Shown in pieces: positions 17,680 to 25,521 of a stretch of 64,000 nucleotides of DNA. Numbering within the stretch: position 1 is the stretch's first letter; the number at the start of each line of letters is the position of its first letter. The position numbers and the translations under genes are program-made. The stretch covers positions 20,415-84,414 of the forward strand of contig USDX01000007.1 of assembly GCA_900553605.1 (NCBI GenBank), in the 5' to 3' direction. The notes beneath the pieces were generated by a model that did not search any database, was not told the origin of the DNA, and saw only the letters and a program-made list of their open reading frames with translations. Origin of the DNA: an uncultured Eggerthella sp. (GTDB lineage Bacteria; Actinomycetota; Coriobacteriia; Coriobacteriales; Eggerthellaceae).

Positions 17680-17802
17680 CTAACAAAAAGCAGCTGATTG
17701 CAGTGAGTTTTCCAGGCTTCGCGAATCGTTCTTGGCCGATGCGCTTTTGTCGTAATCCCTTGGGCGCAAGAAAAGAAAGAGCTCGCATCTGCGAGCTCTT
17801 GA

Positions 17803-18873
17803 TTAGCGGTTTGCTTTCAGGCGGGCGAAAAGGCTGGTGCTGTTTTGGCGTACCCAGCTTATGAACTCGCTTTCCGTCATGGTGAGCGTGATGTTCCCCA
17901 TGCGCAAGGGTGCCAACACCAGGTGCATCATCTTGGTGCGGGGCCGCGCTTTTTTCAGCGCTTCGCGTGCGTGGGGAGTAGATATCATCTGCTTAATGGC
18001 GGCACGCTTCTCTTCTTTTGAAAGTGTGCAATTGCAGTTGGTTACGTTTTCGATGCAGCCAACCAGCCGTTCTGCGTAGCGGCGTGCCAAGAACTCTTCG
18101 ATTTCGGGAGAATTCAGGTTCCAATACGCGTACAGCTCATTCATCCAGCGATGTTCTTCTTCGCGTTTGTCGTACATGTCGGGACGGTACTTGGTGTTTT
18201 CGCTTTCGGCGCGAGCGCGCAGGAAGTGGTAGTAGTGACCGTCGATGCAGCCTACGCGTTCAACGTCTCGCATAACATCGAGGTTGAACGGCAGGTCGTC
18301 CCAAAATGTGCCAGGGAACCGGATGCCCTTTTCTTTGATGTAGCTGCGACGATACAGCTTGTTCCACGGCGCATACAGAAGCTGAGCGTCGAAAAGCTGG
18401 CAGGCATTTGCGCGGAATTCTTCTTGCGATTTGAAGATGCGATCGGGCGCATTACGCAGCTCGCGATAGTACTTGCCTTCGTCGTCATAGTACGTGTCGA
18501 TGGTAAAGCCGGTAATAAGAAGGTCCAGGTCGTGCTCGGAGGCAACGCGGTACATGTCCTTCAACATGGTGCGGTCGCACCAATCGTCTCCGTCCATGAA
18601 GTACAGGTAATCGCCACGAGCAATTTCGATAGCGGCGTTGCGTGCGGCGGCGGCTCCTTGGTTTTCCTGGTGGATTACGCGGATACGCACATCGTCATCG
18701 GCAAGTTTGTCGCACAGAGCGCCACTGCCATCGGTGCTTCCATCGTCTACCAACAGAATCTCGTAGCTGGTGCATGTTTGATTCTGCAGCGAGCCAACGG
18801 CACGACGCAGCCAGGATTCTACGTTGTAGACAGGAATAATGACGCTTATCGCGGGACTGTGTGACACGAACAC
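17803..18873 (-). CDS. Glycosyltransferase family 2
   Basis: A 356-residue GT-A enzyme that would transfer a sugar from a nucleotide donor to a cell-surface glycan. The N-terminal ~110 residues are the GT2 core: SVIIPVYNVESWLRRAVGSL (~10-29), LLVDDGSTDGSG (~40-51), QGAAAARNAAI, and the metal-binding DGDD (~96-99). The C-terminal part is basic and variable, as in capsule or teichoic-acid transferases. No membrane helix is seen, so it probably acts at the inner face of the membrane. It is divergent from the TagO/WecA-type gene, which fits a surface-polysaccharide role for both. Donor and acceptor are unknown. Confidence 0.88.
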   Translation of the reverse strand: MFVSHSPAISVIIPVYNVESWLRRAVGSLQNQTCTSYEILLVDDGSTDGSGALCDKLADDDVRIRVIHQENQGAAAARNAAIEIARGDYLYFMDGDDWCDRTMLKDMYRVASEHDLDLLITGFTIDTYYDDEGKYYRELRNAPDRIFKSQEEFRANACQLFDAQLLYAPWNKLYRRSYIKEKGIRFPGTFWDDLPFNLDVMRDVERVGCIDGHYYHFLRARAESENTKYRPDMYDKREEEHRWMNELYAYWNLNSPEIEEFLARRYAERLVGCIENVTNCNCTLSKEEKRAAIKQMISTPHAREALKKARPRTKMMHLVLAPLRMGNITLTMTESEFISWVRQNSTSLFARLKANR

Positions 18874-19311
18874 CTTCTCCTGAATCTACGGGTTTCAACT
18901 CGCTCATTCTACACAATGCAACAGTGCCGAATGTGTTGCCTGGCGGGGAGTACAAGGTACTTCCACGTTTTGGTGGCTGCTCTCCACAAAGGCTGCAAAA
19001 GTAAGCTGTCGACAGAGGAGAACTGTAGGGTTCTTCGGCATGGGTATGGGGCGGTTTGAGGGCTTCTTCACGGTTGCGGTTTCCGAAGCGGAGGGTTCGC
19101 GCGCTCGAGCAAGTCGAGGCCATGCGAAAAGCCGATAAAATCGGCGCTTGCTTTTCTGTACCGACGTAGATGACAGCCTCCTTCTCTTTGCGCTTGCGAT
19201 GCCGTTAGGTAGCTGTAGTCGGGAGAAGCGCCTCTTCGGTATATAATCATCATTTGGCGTGAGCGCGTTCTGCCGCGCTATCCAATAAGTTCGAGAAAGA
19301 GGGGGGGGCGC
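18874..19311. promoter_or_regulatory. Divergent promoter region with a TATAAT box
   Basis: About 440 bp between two divergent surface-glycan genes. A perfect TATAAT lies at 19242-19247, 65 bp before the TagO/WecA-type start, without a clear -35 box. A run of eight G residues (with AAAGAGG before it) precedes that start as the ribosome site. No ORF with a plausible start is seen. Confidence 0.5.
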
Positions 19312-20448
19312 ATGGACTGGCTTGAATACGGCGTTCTCTTTGCCGTTGCCGCAGTGGTTACCGTTGCCTTGACCCCTCTTGCCCGCAAGCTTGCTATCAA
19401 GCTTGATGCTATCGATTACCCCAGTGCCCGTCGCGTAAACATGCTTCCCATTCCGCGTATGGGCGGCGTGGCTATTTTCGGCGGCATTTTGGCGGCGCTT
19501 GCCGTTGCTGGTTTTGGCGTCTATGCCTTCGGATGGGTCGACCCCTTCATCGACTACAATGGTATCGAGGTCAACTATTGGGGCGTTTTGCTGGGAACAG
19601 TTTTGATATTTCTCGTGGGTGCCGTCGATGATGTGGTCGACCTGAACCCCAAAGCGAAGATGCTGGGGCAGATAGTTGCTGCTTGCGTGGTTGCCTGTTC
19701 TGGCCTGTTGTTTTCCAGCATTCACAATCCCTTTGGCGAGGGGTACATTGAATTTGGTTGGGTCGCCTACCCTCTAACGGTGTTCTACCTGGTGGCGTTT
19801 GCCAACGTTATCAACTTGATTGACGGTCTCGACGGCTTGGCGGCGGGTATTACGGGCATTTCCGCGATAACCATCTTGCTGTTCGCGGTGCTTACCGGGC
19901 GCTTCGATGCGGCGCTGTTCAGCGTCATTCTTGTTGGCGTGTGCGCAGGCTTCCTGAAGTCCAATTTCTTCCCTGCATCCATCTTCATGGGTGATTCAGG
20001 CGCACTGCTTCTTGGTTTTGCGTTGGGCATCATTTCCCTGTTTGCGGTAGCGCGCTCTGCCTTGTTCGTTTCGTTGTTGGTGCCTATTCTGGCGGCGGGT
20101 GTTCCGATCCTCGACACGTTCTTCGCCATTGTGCGCCGAAAGCGCGAGCATCGTCCTATCGATGAAGCGGACAAGGGGCACATTCACCATCGCCTGATGC
20201 GTGCAGGATTCAGCCAACGCGCAACCGTGCTTATCATGTGGGCTTGGACGGCACTCCTTGCCGCCTGTGGCGTAATCATTACCTGGGCCGACAATCTGGT
20301 GCGCATCCCCATCTTCCTTATTGCCTGTGCGGTTACGGCGTACGCTATTGTGAAGCTTCGTCTGTTGGGCGATGCTCTGAGCCACCATTTCAACCCTCGT
20401 CGCAAGCCCGAGAGCAGGGAGCTTCAAGGGCCTAAGCAGGACCAGTAG
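19312..20448 (+). CDS. Undecaprenyl-phosphate HexNAc-1-phosphate transferase (WecA/TagO type)
   Basis: A 378-residue polytopic enzyme of glycosyltransferase family 4 (MraY superfamily) that moves a GlcNAc-type sugar 1-phosphate from UDP onto undecaprenyl phosphate, starting wall teichoic acid or another surface glycan. Family blocks are YPSARRVN and PIPRMGG, the VGAVDDVVDLNP Asp pair (~103-114), NVINLIDGLDGLAAG (~164-178), FMGDSGALLLG (~223-233) and the His-rich loop DEADKGHIHHRL (~283-294). About ten membrane helices are expected. Convergent with the FtsX-like transporter. HIHHR is typical of WecA/TagO/TarO rather than MraY, so the GlcNAc-1-P transferase call is fairly firm. Confidence 0.93.
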   Translation: MDWLEYGVLFAVAAVVTVALTPLARKLAIKLDAIDYPSARRVNMLPIPRMGGVAIFGGILAALAVAGFGVYAFGWVDPFIDYNGIEVNYWGVLLGTVLIFLVGAVDDVVDLNPKAKMLGQIVAACVVACSGLLFSSIHNPFGEGYIEFGWVAYPLTVFYLVAFANVINLIDGLDGLAAGITGISAITILLFAVLTGRFDAALFSVILVGVCAGFLKSNFFPASIFMGDSGALLLGFALGIISLFAVARSALFVSLLVPILAAGVPILDTFFAIVRRKREHRPIDEADKGHIHHRLMRAGFSQRATVLIMWAWTALLAACGVIITWADNLVRIPIFLIACAVTAYAIVKLRLLGDALSHHFNPRRKPESRELQGPKQDQ

Positions 20449-20655
20449 AGCTCGAACAGGATAGGGTCCTGGCGCGAATTGGGCCAAGGACAGCCCAAGA
20501 AAAACCTTGGTAGCTTTCGGGGAATTGGGCCCCTGATGCAAACCTGTCCAATGGCGTTTCGGCAAAGCAGCCTTGCAGCTCTCGAGAAATCAAGGTCCTG
20601 GCGTAAATCGAGCCGATGGGCCAAAAGGAGAGCTGCCATCCCGCAAATGCGATGT
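20449..20655. repeat. Degenerate repeats between convergent genes
   Basis: A 22-bp motif (GGTCCTGGCG core) occurs at 20467-20488 and, diverged, at 20591-20612. GCAGCTCTC near 20573 can pair with GAGAGCTGC near 20629. This eroded repeat sits between two convergent stops and may contribute to termination. No gene. Confidence 0.45.
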
Positions 20656-23600
20656 CTATTCGATGCTCTTCAGCGCCTCGATCATGTTGATCTTGGCCAG
20701 GGTGCGGTTGGAAAGCTGCGCCACAATGAAGGCGAACAGCAGCGTGAGGCCGCATGCGTAGGCGTAGCTGATCGGATCGATGGTTACCGCGAAGTAGATG
20801 GAGGGCATTTTCAGCACATAGGTGAGCATGTGGCTGAATGCGTATCCTGCGGGGATACCCAAAACTACGCCGATAATGGTTAACAGCACCGTTTCCTTAT
20901 TCACATAGTGGTTAACTTCGCGTTTGCGGAAGCCCAGCACCTTGATGGTTGCCAGTTCGCGCGTGCGCTCAGATATGTTGGTTGTGGAAAGCGTGAACAG
21001 CACCACGAATGCCAACGCCGCCGCCAAGAAGACGATAACATACACAATGGTGTTGATCAGGTCGAACGACTTTGAGAATTCCTCGTTCATCTGCTGAGTG
21101 CTGGAAACGGAAAGGAATTCGCTGCGTTCAGCCAGGCTGTCGGCGAATGCCTCTTTTTCGGTGTCGTTGCCTGAAAGCGCAAGATAGAAGCCGTTGGGCT
21201 GAACCTCTTCATCGAACAGCTGCTCATAGGCGCTTTGCGTAAGATAGGCGGCATTGCCCAAGTAGTTGTCTGCAACGTGGGTTATGGGCACGGTAGCTTC
21301 GTCGAGTGAGCTGGTTTTCACGGTGATTTCGTCGTTTGCGCCTACCCCTAAAAGGTCGGCAGCGTTTCGCGTGAGAATCATGCCGCTGTCGGAAAGGGAC
21401 AGTGCCTCTTCACCGCTTTTGAGCGAAACATAGGGAGAAAGATCAGCGCCATCGGGGAGCACGAACAGTTGCAGCGATTCGTCGTCGCCGTTGGAGGTGA
21501 GGGTCACCGAATCAACGGCAACTTCTTGGATAGAGGAAACTTCCTCGCTTTCCTCAAGCAACGTTTCGCAATCTTTGAAGTTGTTGGGGCTGGTGATAGC
21601 CAAGGCGTCATAGCGATAAATGTCACCGTATTGCATGGGGGAAAGGGCATGCACGGAGTCTTTGATGGCAAATCCGCAGATAAGCAAAGCCATGCATCCC
21701 ATGATTCCGAATACCGTCATGAAGAAGCGCTTCTTGTAGCGAAGCAAGTTGCGTGCCGTTACCTTATCCAGGAATGCCAAACGCTTCCAGATGAAGGGGA
21801 TTCGCTCAAGGAGGATGCGCGAGCCGGAGCGGGGCGCCTTCGGACGCATGAGCGTGGCGGGCGTCTGCGCCAGCTCGGCGCGGCAGGCGAATACCGCAGC
21901 CCCAACGATTCCCGCAATGAAGAACAGCATGCTACCCACGCCATAGAACGTGTCGAATGAAAGCAGGTACGTGGGCAAAAGATACATCATCTGGAACACG
22001 GTGAACAGGAATGCGGGGAAGAGCACGAATCCGCAGAACTCTCCCACGGCGCTGCCCAGGAGGCACGCCAAAAGCGCGTACGTCAGGTATTTGCCCAAGA
22101 TGGTGCGGTTGCGGTACCCCAGCGATTTGTAGGTGCCGATAAGCCCGCGTTCTTCTTCAACCAAACGGGTGATGGTGGTGAGTGCAATGAGCACGGCAAC
22201 CACGATGAACACTACGGGGAAGACGAATCCGATGGCCTCAATGGAAGAAGCATCCGATTCGACGCTGGCGTAGCCTGCGTTCGATTCACGCGTTTGCACG
22301 TACCAGCGCCCTTGCTCGATATCGTCAACTTCGGCACGGGCGTCTTCGAATTTTGCGTGGGCTTCAGCTTTGCTGCTTTCGAACTGCGCGCGCTGTTCAT
22401 CGAGCTCAGCCTGACCTTCTGTGAGCTCTGTCTCGGCGGCGGAAAGCTGCTGTTTGCCCGATTTCAACTGTTGCTTACCTGCGGAAAGCTGTTCCTTGCC
22501 CTGCGAGATTGCTTTCATCCCCGCTGAAACCTGCGCTGCCTGGGCGTCGAGCTCCTGCTTGCCCGCGGAAAGCTGTTTTTCCTGGGCATCGAGTTGGGCG
22601 AGCGTTTGAGCACGCTGTGCTTCAATGCCCGCAAGCTGCGCCGAGGCTTCCTCTTCGCTTATCATGCCGGCAGCCAAAGCGGCTTTAACTTGCACCGCTG
22701 CATCATCGCAAGCGGCATTAGCCTGGGTTCGGCCTTCGTCGATCTGGGCTTGCGCGTTTGAGATTGCGGCATAGCCATCTTCGATCTGCTTTGAGGCGTT
22801 TGCCAGCTGTTTTTCCTGCTGTCGAAGCTCGGCTTCCGATTGAGCTAGGGTGTTTTCGCTGCTGCGCAAGGTGCGTTTGTTCGCGGCAATTTCCCGTTTG
22901 CCTGAATCAAGCGCGCTTTGTGCGTCGTCGATTTTCCGCTGCGCATCGGAAAGCTCTTCGTTTACCTCGGCTTCTGCTTCAGCGATTTCGTCGAGCGTAT
23001 CTTGACGGATCTGTTCTGTCCGCGCTTCTTCGCGCTGCTTCTTAATCCCTTCTATTTGGGTGGTGAGGTTGTCAAGAAGCGAGGAATATTCGGGAGAAAA
23101 GCTTTTTGCCCCTGTGCTGTTCTTGGCTTTCACGTATATGGCAGTGAACACATCGGCGGTTACAGCATCGGGTGTTACGAAGAACGAGTAGTCGGGCGAT
23201 GCGCTGGCTCGTATGGCGATGGATCCGTTAGGGTTGGTGAGCTCGGTTGGGTCGATCACGCTAGCGGTGATGGTGTATTGGGTTCGCTCGAACACCTCGT
23301 TGTCGTTTTCTTCAAGCGTTACGGTATCGCCGAGCGAAAGTCCCGAGTCGGTAAGGTAGTTTTCTGTTACAGCAACTTCATGCTCATTTGCAGGCAGGGA
23401 GCCATCAAGAACCTTGGGCATGTTGAACCCTTCGCTTGAAAGAGCCTTCACCCCTACGCTTGCGCGTTTTTGGCCAAGTGGCGTATAGGTCTCTTCTTCC
23501 CAGGCTCCTTCTGCGGCGGCAACGCCTTCTAGTGAGGAAACGGCAGCAACATCATCTTCGGTCAGCCCTAAGGTTGACTGTACGCATACGTCGTAGAGGC

Positions 23601-23766
23601 CTTGCTCGTTGAAGAAGGTGTCGGCGGAATTGCGCAGATCTACGCAGGATGCGCGCAGGCCGCACACCATGGTTACGCCCAATGCGCAGATGACCAGGAT
23701 GGAAATAAAGCGCTTCTTGCTGTTGGCAATAGTGCGGAAGGTGTCTTTTGAAAATGCCCGTGCCAT
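20656..23766 (-). CDS. FtsX-like ABC transporter permease with long coiled-coil ectodomain
   Basis: A 1036-residue inner-membrane permease of the MacB/FtsX type. It has one N-terminal membrane helix, a large extracytoplasmic domain, then FtsX core helices (~515-635), a second helix bundle starting ~680 and three C-terminal helices. Between about residues 240 and 490 the ectodomain is strongly Gln/Glu/Lys/Ala-rich with repeated LSAGKQEL-type heptads, clearly a long coiled coil that could reach through the cell wall. Such proteins work as mechanotransmission or lipoprotein/peptide export systems. It begins 6 bp after the stop of its ATPase gene, so the two form one operon. The cargo is not evident. 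Confidence 0.9.
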   Translation of the reverse strand: MARAFSKDTFRTIANSKKRFISILVICALGVTMVCGLRASCVDLRNSADTFFNEQGLYDVCVQSTLGLTEDDVAAVSSLEGVAAAEGAWEEETYTPLGQKRASVGVKALSSEGFNMPKVLDGSLPANEHEVAVTENYLTDSGLSLGDTVTLEENDNEVFERTQYTITASVIDPTELTNPNGSIAIRASASPDYSFFVTPDAVTADVFTAIYVKAKNSTGAKSFSPEYSSLLDNLTTQIEGIKKQREEARTEQIRQDTLDEIAEAEAEVNEELSDAQRKIDDAQSALDSGKREIAANKRTLRSSENTLAQSEAELRQQEKQLANASKQIEDGYAAISNAQAQIDEGRTQANAACDDAAVQVKAALAAGMISEEEASAQLAGIEAQRAQTLAQLDAQEKQLSAGKQELDAQAAQVSAGMKAISQGKEQLSAGKQQLKSGKQQLSAAETELTEGQAELDEQRAQFESSKAEAHAKFEDARAEVDDIEQGRWYVQTRESNAGYASVESDASSIEAIGFVFPVVFIVVAVLIALTTITRLVEEERGLIGTYKSLGYRNRTILGKYLTYALLACLLGSAVGEFCGFVLFPAFLFTVFQMMYLLPTYLLSFDTFYGVGSMLFFIAGIVGAAVFACRAELAQTPATLMRPKAPRSGSRILLERIPFIWKRLAFLDKVTARNLLRYKKRFFMTVFGIMGCMALLICGFAIKDSVHALSPMQYGDIYRYDALAITSPNNFKDCETLLEESEEVSSIQEVAVDSVTLTSNGDDESLQLFVLPDGADLSPYVSLKSGEEALSLSDSGMILTRNAADLLGVGANDEITVKTSSLDEATVPITHVADNYLGNAAYLTQSAYEQLFDEEVQPNGFYLALSGNDTEKEAFADSLAERSEFLSVSSTQQMNEEFSKSFDLINTIVYVIVFLAAALAFVVLFTLSTTNISERTRELATIKVLGFRKREVNHYVNKETVLLTIIGVVLGIPAGYAFSHMLTYVLKMPSIYFAVTIDPISYAYACGLTLLFAFIVAQLSNRTLAKINMIEALKSIE

Positions 23767-23772
23767 GATTGG

Positions 23773-24474
23773 CTACCATTCGATTTTGGCAATAGGCGTG
23801 GGGTGTGCGTTTGTTTCGATGCTGGTTACCTGTCCGCTGTTCATGCGGATAACGCGGTCGGCCATAGGAGCAAGGGCAGCGTTGTGGGTGATAACCAGTG
23901 CGGTAATGCGCGAGGAGCGACAGGTGTCTTGCAACAGCTGAAGAATCTGTTTACCGGTGCGGTAATCGAGGGCTCCCGTGGGCTCATCGCACAAGAGGAG
24001 CTTGGGGTTTTTCGCAAGTGCTCGGGCGATGGCAACGCGTTGCTGTTCGCCGCCGGAGAGCTGGGCGGGGAAGTTGTTGAGGCGCTTTTCCAGCCCAACG
24101 CGGCAGAGCGTTTCGGCGGCATCGAGGGAATCGGGGCAGATCTGCGAAGCAAGCTCAACATTTTCAAGCGCCGTAAGGTTGGGAACCAAGTTGTAGAACT
24201 GGAATACGAACCCCACGGCGGCGCGGCGGTATTCCACCAGCTGCGATTCGCTGCTGTGAGCGATATCCTGCCCGTCGATGAGCACGTTGCCATCGGTGGC
24301 GCTGTCCATGCCGCCCAAAATGTTCAGAGCGGTGGTTTTGCCGGCGCCTGATGCGCCAAGGATTACGGCGAGTTCGCCTTTCTCAACGGAAAAAGACGCG
24401 CCATCGAGGGCCCTGATTTCCGCGGCGCCCGACCCGTACCGCTTAACAACGTTGTTGAATTCGATGTACGACAT
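23773..24474 (-). CDS. ABC transporter ATP-binding protein (MacB/LolD type)
   Basis: A 233-residue ATPase that powers the FtsX-like permease encoded just downstream. It has Walker A GASGAGKTT (~40-48), the Q-loop in FVFQFYNLVPNLTALENVEL, the signature LSGGEQQRVAIARAL (~138-152), Walker B LLLCDEPTGALD (~158-169) and the switch His in VITHN. I chose the ATG at 24474 (MSYIEFNNVV) because GAGGGG precedes it by 5 nt; an upstream in-frame extension of 30 codons lacks a ribosome site and is not family-like. Length is normal for the LolD/MacB group. Confidence 0.92.
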   Translation of the reverse strand: MSYIEFNNVVKRYGSGAAEIRALDGASFSVEKGELAVILGASGAGKTTALNILGGMDSATDGNVLIDGQDIAHSSESQLVEYRRAAVGFVFQFYNLVPNLTALENVELASQICPDSLDAAETLCRVGLEKRLNNFPAQLSGGEQQRVAIARALAKNPKLLLCDEPTGALDYRTGKQILQLLQDTCRSSRITALVITHNAALAPMADRVIRMNSGQVTSIETNAHPTPIAKIEW

Positions 24475-24646
24475 GTCGGCCCCTCGCTTTGCTGCGTACG
24501 AAACGGTGCTTTGAATGGGTTTCGCGATAGAGATTGGCTTGTGAAGCCATACGATGCGAAGCACCTTCAGCTTTATTTAGTATACGGGAAACCACCAGGT
24601 CTGTGCCGCTTCCGATTCCGCCTGAATTGGCTTGCGCCAAAAGAAT

Positions 24647-24680
24647 GCCTCCCATTTCTCGTGGTTGGGAAATGGGAGGC
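24647..24680 (-). terminator. Terminator of the Hsp20 gene
   Basis: 12-bp perfect stem (24647-24658 with 24669-24680) followed on the minus strand by ATTCTTTT, about 70 bp past the hsp20 stop. Confidence 0.85.
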
Positions 24681-24748
24681 AATTGAAAGGCCAGAGCGTT
24701 ATTCCTGCTATGTTGGAGCTACCTGGATGGGGATGGCAGGCGCTAGGG

Positions 24749-25189
24749 CTAATCGATGGAAATGAGGCGCTTGCGATCTTCGGGCTTGGGCAGTTCCTTC
24801 TTGGGTACGTTGATGCTCAAGATGCCGTTTTCGAACTTGGCGGTAATGTCGTCTTCTGAAACGTCGTCGCCAACGTAGAAGCTGCGGCGGCATGAGCCAA
24901 CGAAGCGCTCCTTGCGAAGGAAGGTGCCGTTTTCGTCCTTGTCTTCTTTCTCTTCATTGGTAGAAGCGTTGATGGTGAGGTAGCCATCGTTTAGCTCGAT
25001 TTGGACGTTTTCCTTATCGAACCCAGGCAAATCGATGTCGAGTTCGTAGGCTTTGTCGGTTTCCTTGACGTCGGTCTTCATCAGGGAGGCGTTTGCCTTC
25101 GGTGCCGGCTCGGTTCCGAAGAATCCGAAATCGAAGGGATCGCTCATAAAGTCATTGAAAAAGTTCCTACGTGCCAACATAGCTATCAT
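24749..25189 (-). CDS. Hsp20/alpha-crystallin small heat-shock protein
   Basis: A 146-residue ATP-independent holdase chaperone that keeps unfolding proteins soluble. The alpha-crystallin domain spans ~38-135: DIDLPGFDKENVQIELNDGY, the RSFYVGDDV segment, KFENGILSINVPK (the conserved G-I/L-L strand) and the C-terminal I-x-I-type tail (RLISID). The N-terminus is short and Phe-rich (NFFNDFMSDPFDFGFF), as in Gram-positive Hsp18. The ATG at 25189 has AGAGGA 5 nt upstream. A perfect CIRCE operator lies ~90 bp upstream, so HrcA repression is expected. Confidence 0.95.
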   Translation of the reverse strand: MIAMLARRNFFNDFMSDPFDFGFFGTEPAPKANASLMKTDVKETDKAYELDIDLPGFDKENVQIELNDGYLTINASTNEEKEDKDENGTFLRKERFVGSCRRSFYVGDDVSEDDITAKFENGILSINVPKKELPKPEDRKRLISID

Positions 25190-25279
25190 CTTCTTCCTCT
25201 GCCACGTAAGGGATTGTTGGCTTGCTGATTCCCTTGCGTGGCTGTTGTTTCTTTTGACAACTGAAATAGTACGCGCTTT

Positions 25280-25306
25280 TTAGCACTCAAATGCCGAGAG
25301 TGCTAA
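25280..25306 (-). promoter_or_regulatory. CIRCE operator (HrcA binding site)
   Basis: TTAGCACTC at 25280-25288, a 9-nt spacer, then GAGTGCTAA at 25298-25306: the full consensus with no mismatch. It lies upstream of hsp20 on the minus strand. The other side faces a gene starting at 25519, so a second effect there is possible but less likely. Confidence 0.95.
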
Positions 25307-25506
25307 TTAGGTACCGTTCTGTAACCTTTTATAAGATTATCTAAGTGGGTTATTGATAGATATTTCACTGCTCAAGGAGTCGGTTGCCGAAGCTCGCGCT
25401 TGAGAAACTGGGCAAAAGGATTTGATTTGTTTATCGCTCTGGGCATGTTTGAAACTGCACGATTAATTTTTAGTCAATTGGGTGTCAACTATGGGTGCTC
25501 GCTTGC

Positions 25507-25521
25507 TATTATGCGCTCATG
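25507..25521 (+). promoter_or_regulatory. Possible leaderless promoter of the serine hydrolase gene
   Basis: TATTAT at 25507-25512 is followed by 6 nt and then the ATG at 25519, so a transcript beginning 7 nt after the -10 box would begin with the A of ATG. A TGTCAA resembling a -35 box lies 18 bp upstream. No ribosome site precedes the ATG. Inferred from spacing only. Confidence 0.45.
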
